Of a stretch of 11,520 nucleotides of DNA, positions 6,535 through 11,520 are shown in pieces. Position 1 is the first letter of the stretch. Each line of letters begins with the position of its first letter. Source of the DNA: Eubacterium limosum (GTDB taxonomy: Bacteria > Bacillota > Clostridia > Eubacteriales > Eubacteriaceae); contig CAUEUD010000111.1 of assembly GCA_959020865.1 (NCBI GenBank), forward strand, positions 1-11,520, read 5' to 3'. Under the pieces are notes generated by a model, which worked only from the letters and a program-made list of their open reading frames with translations, was not told where the DNA came from and ran no database searches. Both the position numbers and the translations under genes were made by a program.

Positions 6535-7221
6535 TTAGTAATTTTTAACCATTTCCAGCACCATCTTGGCCGCGTTGACCACAGACATCTGGAAATTATT
6601 CTGGTAGGTTTCTACCAGATCACCGTCCGCGTTGTCAGAAATGGAACGGATCACGATATAGGGAATGTCATTGATGCAGGCTGCCTGGCCGATGGCCGCG
6701 CCCTCCATCTCCACACAGGCCCCGCCGAAAAGCTCGGTCAGCTCCTGCTTGAGCGCCTGGGAATCAACCCCCAGGTCAGCCGTCATCACACGGCCCACCA
6801 GGGCAGCCGCCCCTACCTTGGCTGCCGCCTCCCTGGCCAGTTCAATCAGCCGCTCGTCGGCCGGGAAAAAGGTAATGTCCATGTTGGGGATCTCGCCTCT
6901 GGGGTGTCCAAAGGCTGAGGCGTCCATATCATACTGGACCGAATCCTTCGAGATCACAATGTCGCCCACGGTCAGGCCCTTGGCCACAGCGCCGCCCACG
7001 CCCACATTGATCACACAGTCCACATTAAAAAGGTCTGCCAGAGCCTGGGTGCACAGCGCCGCGTTGACCTTGCCCACGCCGCACATCACAGCCACCACCG
7101 GCTTGCCGTAGAGCATGCCCTTATAAAAGGTCATTCCCGCTTTCTCACTGGTCTCGACCTGTGTCATGTTGTTTTTGATGTCCCGCACTTCATCCTTCAG
7201 TGCCGCAATGATTCCAATCAT
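6535..7221 (-). CDS. mtnN: 5'-methylthioadenosine/S-adenosylhomocysteine nucleosidase
   Basis: A 228-residue cytoplasmic hydrolase (MTAN/Pfs) that removes adenine from methylthioadenosine, S-adenosylhomocysteine and 5'-deoxyadenosine, relieving product inhibition of SAM enzymes. Seen: MIGIIAALKDE with the catalytic Glu11; CGVGKVNAA (47-55); NVGVGG (72-77); MEGAAI with Met172/Glu173, which binds ribose; and RSISDNAD with the general acid Asp196. The order and spacing match the E. coli enzyme. I chose the ATG at 7219-7221 because GTGGAG lies about 8 bases upstream and the family begins with this MIGII-type strand. An in-frame GTG at 7234-7236 would add five residues but overlaps that site. alr follows after a 9-base gap. 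Repeat copy D lies upstream; no clear promoter is visible between them. Confidence 0.94.
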   Translation of the reverse strand: MIGIIAALKDEVRDIKNNMTQVETSEKAGMTFYKGMLYGKPVVAVMCGVGKVNAALCTQALADLFNVDCVINVGVGGAVAKGLTVGDIVISKDSVQYDMDASAFGHPRGEIPNMDITFFPADERLIELAREAAAKVGAAALVGRVMTADLGVDSQALKQELTELFGGACVEMEGAAIGQAACINDIPYIVIRSISDNADGDLVETYQNNFQMSVVNAAKMVLEMVKNY

Positions 7222-7290
7222 TTTTTTGATCTCCACTCTATTTTAGTTGCTTGTTGATTCATTCATTAAAAATTGACAGGCAGTGGGTTT

Positions 7291-7412
7291 ATAATTGATA
7301 ATTGATAGTTGATAGTTGAGGAACAAATTTGCGAAGCAAATTTGATTTAAATCAAAATCGCATAGCGATTTTGTACATTAACTATCCACTATCCACTCTC
7401 AACTTTCAACTA
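7291..7412. repeat. Foldback heptad repeat, copy D, overlapping the ispF stop
   Basis: Left arm units AATTGAT, AGTTGAT and AGTTGAG; right arm units of the ACTATCC, ACTCTCA and ACTTTCA type. Inside are CAAATTTGC-GAA-GCAAATTTG (7324-7344) and CAAAATCGC-ATA-GCGATTTTG (7353-7373), the same two hairpins as in copy C but in reverse order, so this is the inverted orientation. The right end runs past the ispF stop codon at 7399-7401. Confidence 0.85.
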
Positions 7413-7881
7413 ACAACGCGATCGCCTTGGCCGCGATGCCTTCTTTCCGCCCGGTAAAACCGAGCTTTTCCTCAGTGGTCGCCTTCACGCTGACCTGGTC
7501 CCGGTCAACCCCCAGGGTCTTTGCGATGTTCTCGCGCATGGTGTCAATGTAGGGGGCGCATTTCGGCGCCTGGGCCACGATGATGGCATCAATATTGCCC
7601 ACCGCATAGCCTTTTTCAGCGATCAGCGCGCCCACCTCAGCCAACAGGCCGATGCTGTCCGCGCCTTTATATTTTTCATCCGTATCCGGAAACCATTTTC
7701 CAATGTCACCGAGGGCCAGCGCCCCCAGCATCGCGTCCATAATGGCATGGACCAGCACATCCGCGTCCGAATGGCCGAGCAGTCCCCTGGTGTGCTCAAT
7801 CTCCACACCGCCAAGGATCAGCTTACGGCCCTCTGCCAGCTGATGCACATCATAACCGAGTCCGACTCGAAAGGGATTCAT
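7399..7881 (-). CDS. ispF: 2-C-methyl-D-erythritol 2,4-cyclodiphosphate synthase
   Basis: A 160-residue enzyme of the MEP isoprenoid pathway; it cyclises CDP-methylerythritol phosphate to MEcPP with loss of CMP, as a trimer with a metal at each active site. Seen: GYDVHQL (9-15) with the metal ligands Asp11 and His13; LGHSDADVLVHAIMDAMLGA (35-54) with His45; DIGKWFPDTD (59-68); and ATTEEKLGFTGRKEGIAAKA (134-153), the signature near the C terminus. The ATG at 7879-7881 has a perfect GGAGGT 6 bases upstream; a longer in-frame start at 7989 adds a non-family 36-residue lead and is unlikely. The last residues (LLVES) and the TGA stop are read from repeat copy D, so the original end was replaced. 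ispD is not adjacent. Confidence 0.95.
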   Translation of the reverse strand: MNPFRVGLGYDVHQLAEGRKLILGGVEIEHTRGLLGHSDADVLVHAIMDAMLGALALGDIGKWFPDTDEKYKGADSIGLLAEVGALIAEKGYAVGNIDAIIVAQAPKCAPYIDTMRENIAKTLGVDRDQVSVKATTEEKLGFTGRKEGIAAKAIALLVES

Positions 7882-7999
7882 CGATTTACCTCCACGAATG
7901 CTTGTCATCATTATTCCTGAAATCGCCCGGGCAGACCTGCCTTTTTCACCCTGAAAAAAGCAATGCTCCCGATAGCTGAATCTTATCATATTCTAAAAG

Positions 8000-8048
8000 A
8001 TTTGCATAGAGAATCCCTGAACAAAAACGCATGTAATCCTATGCAAAT
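8000..8048. repeat. Inverted repeat upstream of ispF
   Basis: ATTTGCATAG (8000-8009) and its exact complement CTATGCAAAT (8039-8048) are separated by 29 bases. It lies about 120-165 bases upstream of the ispF start. A TATGAT box (minus strand, near 7989-7984) is close by, but I find no good -35 at the correct distance. It could be a two-site operator or a leader stem-loop. The rest of 7882-8181 shows no gene. Confidence 0.4.
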
Positions 8049-8141
8049 TTACGGTTTTTCCAAAAATCCAAGAATGTGCCCATTATGTTTAATTAAGTAA
8101 AAATAGTTTCGTTATTCATCCGGAAACCGCGGGTTTATCTG

Positions 8142-8169
8142 ATGCCAATTTTTACAAAATTAAAGGCAT
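8142..8169 (-). terminator. Stem-loop after the zinc-ribbon gene, possible terminator
   Basis: ATGCC (8142-8146) pairs with GGCAT (8165-8169) and, inside, AATTTT (8147-8152) with AAAATT (8156-8161), leaving a 3-base loop and an AAA bulge. It begins 13 bases beyond the stop of the gene at 8182. No U tract follows on the minus strand, so a terminator role is weakly supported. Confidence 0.3.
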
Positions 8170-8181
8170 TCCATCAAACAC

Positions 8182-8502
8182 TCAGCGGATCTCATCCTCC
8201 TCCGAGAATTCCTTATATACCCGGTAAGGCTTGGTAATCACACGGTAAGGCAGTGAACGCAAGAAGCCGTTAAGGTCTGCCTCCATTTCCTTTGTCATCC
8301 GCTTCGGCTTCGACATTACCCGGGAAATAAAATCATCTTTGTAGTGTTCCTTGACATATTCCTGGTTAATCTGAATGCCGATCCCACAGTTCTTACAGGT
8401 GATCTTATGGATCTGCCCGTCCAGATAATCAATCTCATGCTCGGTTTCCTTATCACAGTTCATGCAAAATAAATAAGCATCAACCTTACTGCTCTTTGCC
8501 AT
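8182..8502 (-). CDS. Small zinc-ribbon protein, conserved hypothetical
   Basis: A 106-residue soluble protein. Residues 13-16 (CMNC) and 36-39 (CKNC) form a CxxC...CxxC pair 19 residues apart, as in a zinc ribbon, with DKETEHEIDYLDGQIHKIT between them. The C-terminal half is charged, rich in lysine, arginine and glutamate, and predicted helical, ending in an acidic SEEDEIR. It resembles short uncharacterised proteins of Firmicutes sometimes labelled 'bh protein'; I know of no established function. The ATG at 8500-8502 has GGAGG 6 bases upstream. It has its own extended -10 promoter at 8552-8547 and a palindrome in its leader. It is separate from ispF (about 300 bases away). A nucleic-acid-binding role is possible from the ribbon but is only inference. 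Confidence 0.75.
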   Translation of the reverse strand: MAKSSKVDAYLFCMNCDKETEHEIDYLDGQIHKITCKNCGIGIQINQEYVKEHYKDDFISRVMSKPKRMTKEMEADLNGFLRSLPYRVITKPYRVYKEFSEEDEIR

Positions 8503-8521
8503 TTCACGCCTCCATTCTGTT

Positions 8522-8534
8522 GTCCCACTGGGAC
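8522..8534. promoter_or_regulatory. Operator-like palindrome in the zinc-ribbon gene leader
   Basis: GTCCCA-C-TGGGAC is a perfect 6+1+6 palindrome placed about 6-18 bases downstream of the predicted transcription start and about 20 bases before the ATG. It could be a repressor site or a small RNA hairpin just upstream of the GGAGG ribosome site. Confidence 0.4.
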
Positions 8535-8546
8535 TTTTATGGCTCT

Positions 8547-8552
8547 ATTATA
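8547..8552 (-). promoter_or_regulatory. Extended -10 promoter of the zinc-ribbon gene
   Basis: Perfect TATAAT on the minus strand (8552-8547), preceded by TGG, which gives the TGn extended -10 motif. No consensus -35 is seen 16-18 bases upstream (GTGAAG at best), consistent with an extended -10 promoter. The expected start is near 8540. Confidence 0.55.
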
Positions 8553-8752
8553 CCATAAATCGGAAAAAGCTTCACCGCCGCTGATACGAATTAATGAATA
8601 ATTAATAAATTTAAAGGGGAAAGAACAAATGCGAAAATGGGCAAGATCTGTGATAAATGATGTCAAAGGATTTTGAAAGAAAGCGGAGAATTGGCGCTGT
8701 CTCGTGCTCCGCCACTTCCTCCAAGAGGTACGGCACGTTCCACACTGTACCT
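8553..8752. other. Gene-free stretch with small inverted repeats
   Basis: No credible gene on either strand. There is a GCGGAG/CTCCGC stem near 8684-8713 and an AGGTAC/GTACCT stem near 8727-8752. A 15-codon plus-strand frame starting at 8629 has a modest AAAGGGG upstream but nothing else to support it. I cannot assign a function. Confidence 0.4.
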
Positions 8753-8787
8753 AAAAAAAACAACCCGTATCGCCGCGATACGGGTTG
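8753..8787 (-). terminator. Intrinsic terminator downstream of argS-tcdA
   Basis: A perfect 12-bp stem (8761-8772 with 8776-8787, loop CCG, core GTATCGCCGCGATAC) is followed on the minus strand by eight Us (A run 8753-8760). It lies about 250 bases beyond the tcdA stop, so repeat copy E would be part of the 3' untranslated region. The left arm and core are identical to 2311-2331. Confidence 0.8.
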
Positions 8788-8841
8788 AGAGCGCAGATAA
8801 ATGTTATCATGAGTAGACAAAACGTTAAAGAGAGGACTTTT

Positions 8842-8994
8842 AATTGAGAATGGAGAATTGAAAATGGAAAATGAAAGAACCCTTTTACTGCCGTAAAAGC
8901 GAGTGAAACAACGGCCGCAGGCCGTATCCAATCAAATCTGCCTACGGCAGATTTGTACCTGAACTATCAACTATCCACTTTCAACTTTCAACTA
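8842..8994. repeat. Foldback heptad repeat, copy E (three hairpins)
   Basis: The left arm is a run of 7-base units (ATTGAGA, ATGGAGA, ATTGAAA, ATGGAAA) and the right arm is of the AACTATC/AACTTTC type. Three hairpins lie inside: CTTTTAC-TGCC-GTAAAAG (8882-8899), ACGGCC-GCA-GGCCGT (8911-8925) and CAAATCTGCC-TAC-GGCAGATTTG (8933-8955). The left arm resembles copies A and B while the right arm resembles C and D, so this copy looks like a mosaic. Confidence 0.85.
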
Positions 8995-9040
8995 AACCGT
9001 CCTCTTTTTAAGACTTTACCGCATCACCCTAAAATTTCAT

Positions 9041-9721
9041 CTACTTCGCCGCAATCTCCCGAACAACTTCCCCGGCGATCATCAGGCCGGCGACGGAGGG
9101 CACGAAGCTCACGCTGCCCGGCGGGGTGCACTTCAGGGCAGGCACTTCCTTTGAGTAGAGCACCTTCAGCTTTTTGATACCCCGGGCTTTCAGCTCCCGG
9201 CGCATGACCTTTGCCAGCGGGCAGACCGAGGTTTTGTAAATGTCGCTGATCTCAAAACAGGAAGGGTCCAGCTTATTGCCGGTGCCCATGCTTGAAAGCA
9301 CAGGAATGCCTTTTTCCTGACACGCGCAGATCAAAGCCAGCTTGGCGGTGACCATGTCGATGGCGTCAATGACGTAATCATAGGTTTCCAGTTTAAAGTC
9401 CTCGGCGTTTTCCGGCAGAAAGCACTGGTGCAGCGGGGTGATCTCTGCCGCTGGGTTGATGTCCCTCAGCCGTTCCGCGGCCACCTCAACCTTTACGCGG
9501 CCAATGGTGGAGTGCAGGGCGATGAGCTGGCGGTTGAGGTTGGTGATGTCCACCACGTCCTTGTCCACCAGGGTCAGGCTGCCCACCCCCGCCCGGATGA
9601 GCGCCTCGGCGGTAAAGGACCCGACGCCGCCCACGCCAAACAGAATCACCCGGGCGTTCTGCAGCTTTTTAAGGCCCTCGTCACCAAGGACAAGGGCCGT
9701 TCGGTCAAAGGGTGTTGCCAT
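9041..9721 (-). CDS. tcdA: tRNA threonylcarbamoyladenosine dehydratase (E1-like)
   Basis: A 226-residue cytoplasmic E1-like (ThiF/MoeB fold) enzyme. Family members of this type use ATP to cyclise t6A at tRNA position 37 to ct6A. Seen: the nucleotide-binding GVGGVGS (29-35); VDKDVVDITNLNRQ (52-65) with the ATP-contacting Asp, Asn and Arg; DAID (119-122); TSVCPLAKVMRRELK (164-178); and the family tail PGSVSFVPSVAGLMIAGEVV (201-220). It is shorter than the E. coli protein (268) but lacks no obvious core motif. The start ATG shares its A with the argS TAA stop (TAATG), so translation is probably coupled to argS. ThiF or MoeB are less likely, because the C-terminal pattern is that of TcdA (YgdL/CsdL). 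Confidence 0.87.
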   Translation of the reverse strand: MATPFDRTALVLGDEGLKKLQNARVILFGVGGVGSFTAEALIRAGVGSLTLVDKDVVDITNLNRQLIALHSTIGRVKVEVAAERLRDINPAAEITPLHQCFLPENAEDFKLETYDYVIDAIDMVTAKLALICACQEKGIPVLSSMGTGNKLDPSCFEISDIYKTSVCPLAKVMRRELKARGIKKLKVLYSKEVPALKCTPPGSVSFVPSVAGLMIAGEVVREIAAK

Positions 9722-11412
9722 TACATTCTTTCCGGCGCGTCAATGCCCAGAATCTCCAGGACATTGGCCAGTACCTGCTTGGTCCCCTTGATCAGAGCCA
9801 GTCGTGCTTTCATCAGCTCGATATCCTCCACGCGCACGCGGCAGGCGTTGTAGAAGCTGTGGAACGCAGCGGCCAGATCCATGGCGTAGTGGGTGATCCG
9901 GCTCGGATCCATCTTCTCCTCAGCCACGATGATCTCATTTGGCAGGTTTGACAGCATATCCAGCAGGATAAGCTCTTCCTTTTCCCTGAGCAGGGTCAGG
10001 TTGGCCGGCCCTTCGGTATTTTTGTCCTCTGCCATCTGGCGCAGGATGCTGCAGATACGGGCATGGGCGTACTGGACATAGAACACCGGGTTCTCATTGG
10101 ACTGCTCGATGGCCAGATCCAGATCAAAATCCAGATGGCTGTCCGGAGAGCGCATGTTAAACAGGAAGCGGGCAGCGTCGCGGCCAACCTCCTCGATGAG
10201 GTCGGTCAGGGTGATCATTTCGCCCTTGCGCTTGGACATACGCGCGATTTCGCCGTCACGCATGAGGCGCACCAGCTGCATGATGACAATTTCCAAATGG
10301 TCCGGGTTCACGCCGGCAGCCTGCATGGCCGCCTTTAAGCGGGCGATGTGTCCGTGGTGGTCGGCGCCCCAGACATTGATACAGCGGTCGAAGCCGCGGG
10401 TCTTGAACTTGTTCAGGTGGTAGGCAATATCCCCCATAAAATAGGTGGGCAGGCCGTTCTGGCGCACCAGCACATCGTCCTTTTCACAGCCGAACTCGCT
10501 GGTGGTAAACCACAGGGCCCCTTCCTTTTCATAGACAGCGCCGCTGTCCTGCAAGATTTTCAGGGCCGATTCGATGGCGCCCTGGTCGTAAAGGCTCTGC
10601 TCAGAGAACCAGATATCATAATGGATGCCGTATTTTTCAAGGTCGGCGTGCATTTTTTTCAGGTTCTTTTCAAGGGCATAGTCGACAAAAATCCCTTTGC
10701 GCTCAGCCTCGTCCATGGCCAAGTATTTTTGACAGGCTTCTGCGCCGCCCTCCTGGTCGATGAACTCCTCCATGTGCACACGGATGTCATTGCCCTGATA
10801 ACCGTCCTCTGGGAAAGGAATGTCCTCGCCCATGAGTTGGCGAAAACGCGCGTCCAGGGAATCCCCGAACTTGGCGATCTGGTTGCCGGCGTCGTTGACG
10901 TAAAACTCGCGGGTCACATCATAGCCAGTCCACTCCGCGATGGAGGCCAGAATATCCCCAATGGCGCCGCCGCGGGCGTTCCCCATGTGCATTGGGCCTG
11001 TGGGGTTGGCAGATATAAACTCAAGGTTGTATTTTTTGCCGGCGTTGCCCTGGGTTTTGCCGTAGTTTTCCTGCATGGCCTCAATTTCCAGCAGCACCTC
11101 GTACACCCAGTCAGACTTGAGCTTGAAGTTGATAAAGCCCGGTCCGGCAATCTCAACTGCCTCCACGTAGGAGTTGTCAATGTCCATATGGCGCACGATG
11201 CTCTCAGCAATCACACGCGGCGCTTTGTGGGCCTGCTTTGGCAGCTGCATGGCAATGTTGGTGGCGTAGTCGCCATGTTCCTTCTCGCGGGGCACCTCCA
11301 GATAAATCTCCGGCAGCGCTTCGACAGAAAAGTCGCCAGCCTCCATGGCAGCGTCCACAGATCCCGCAATGAGCGCCTTTATTTGGTTTTCAATTTTTTC
11401 TCTGATATACAT
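9721..11412 (-). CDS. argS: Arginyl-tRNA synthetase
   Basis: A 563-residue class I synthetase that charges tRNA-Arg in the cytoplasm. Domain order: N-terminal Add-1 tRNA-binding domain (about 1-100, with EKEHGDYATNIAMQLPK); HIGH-type motif HMGNARGG (142-149) after ISANPTGP; WGADHHGH (347-354); KMSKS-type RMSKR (391-395) before KGEMITL; and the DALR-type anticodon-binding domain to the C-terminal LGIDAPERM. The length is standard. I chose the ATG at 11410-11412 because GGAGG lies 5 bases upstream and MYIREKIENQIK is a normal start. An in-frame start at 11466 would be read from repeat copy F. tcdA overlaps its stop by one base. Any promoter lies within or beyond the repeat at the window end. 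Confidence 0.97.
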   Translation of the reverse strand: MYIREKIENQIKALIAGSVDAAMEAGDFSVEALPEIYLEVPREKEHGDYATNIAMQLPKQAHKAPRVIAESIVRHMDIDNSYVEAVEIAGPGFINFKLKSDWVYEVLLEIEAMQENYGKTQGNAGKKYNLEFISANPTGPMHMGNARGGAIGDILASIAEWTGYDVTREFYVNDAGNQIAKFGDSLDARFRQLMGEDIPFPEDGYQGNDIRVHMEEFIDQEGGAEACQKYLAMDEAERKGIFVDYALEKNLKKMHADLEKYGIHYDIWFSEQSLYDQGAIESALKILQDSGAVYEKEGALWFTTSEFGCEKDDVLVRQNGLPTYFMGDIAYHLNKFKTRGFDRCINVWGADHHGHIARLKAAMQAAGVNPDHLEIVIMQLVRLMRDGEIARMSKRKGEMITLTDLIEEVGRDAARFLFNMRSPDSHLDFDLDLAIEQSNENPVFYVQYAHARICSILRQMAEDKNTEGPANLTLLREKEELILLDMLSNLPNEIIVAEEKMDPSRITHYAMDLAAAFHSFYNACRVRVEDIELMKARLALIKGTKQVLANVLEILGIDAPERM

Positions 11413-11431
11413 AATAGCCTCCAAAATATTC

Positions 11432-11520
11432 AAGTGGAAAGTGGAAGATGGAAGGTGACTGTACAAAATTGCAAAGCAATTTTGATTATTATCACAACGG
11501 CAACGCCGTTGTATTCTATC
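11432..11520. repeat. Foldback heptad repeat, copy F (cut by window end)
   Basis: The left arm has units AGTGGAA, AGTGGAA, GATGGAA, followed by hairpins CAAAATTGC-AAA-GCAATTTTG (11464-11484) and ACAACGGC-AAC-GCCGTTGT (11494-11512). The right arm is outside the window. It lies about 20 bases upstream of the argS start, so it occupies the argS leader or promoter region. Confidence 0.75.

Noticed and set aside
7273..7287. TTGACA followed by TATAAT on the plus strand near repeat copy D
   Set aside because: The spacing is only 11 bases and no plus-strand gene follows.
8629..8676. A 15-codon plus-strand frame with AAAGGGG upstream
   Set aside because: Short enough to arise by chance, with no promoter or conservation evidence available.
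8611..8931. A 106-codon minus-strand frame
   Set aside because: It runs through repeat copy E and the terminator stem at 8753-8787, and its N terminus is repeat-derived. No ribosome site or recognisable domain.
180..11520. The interspersed repeats as a CRISPR array
   Set aside because: Copies are kilobases apart, palindromic inside and not identical. There are no regular spacers and no cas genes.

Overview
Every convincing gene in this window lies on the minus strand. The gene set is a split (two-gene) transketolase, YitT-type membrane protein, alanine racemase, MTA/SAH nucleosidase, IspF (MEP isoprenoid pathway), a small zinc-ribbon protein of a Firmicutes type, a TcdA-type E1-like enzyme and ArgS. 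Strong GGAGG ribosome sites and U-tailed terminators accompany it. This points to a low-to-mid-GC anaerobic Clostridia chromosome. A Eubacteriaceae acetogen such as Eubacterium limosum or a relative is my best guess, but that is inference from gene style, not from a marker gene.

Layout from left to right: (1) 15-304: a short ORF whose C-terminal half looks like the tail of a mobile-element primase/helicase (DUF3987-like) and whose N-terminal half is read out of an interspersed repeat. (2) 355-1788: an XRE-type regulator with a large uncharacterised C-terminal region and its own promoter. (3) 1789-2469: a gene-free stretch with what looks like a complete, free-standing small-RNA gene (promoter about 2081-2109, transcript about 2075-1914, terminator 1942-1914) and a tandem operator-like repeat upstream, then a palindrome, a repeat copy and the transketolase terminator. 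(4) 2470-4223: the two transketolase subunits. (5) 4384-7221: yitT-like gene, alr and mtnN, closely spaced. (6) 7399-8502: ispF and the small zinc-ribbon gene. (7) 8503-9040: promoter, operator-like palindrome, terminator and a repeat copy. (8) 9041-11412: argS and tcdA, overlapping by one base.

The most distinctive feature is a family of six foldback intergenic repeats (180-304, 2341-2426, 4249-4373, 7291-7412, 8842-8994, and 11432 to the window end). Their arms are built from tandem 7-base units. Their centres hold one to three perfect hairpins whose sequences differ between copies while pairing is kept. They abut or invade genes: one supplies the last codons and stop of ispF, another the first 32 codons of the truncated ORF at the left edge.

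Functionally the window is housekeeping: pentose phosphate carbon shuffling, D-alanine supply for the cell wall, recycling of S-adenosylmethionine by-products, isoprenoid synthesis, arginine charging and tRNA t6A maturation. The novelty lies between the genes: the candidate small RNA and the hairpin-bearing repeat family.
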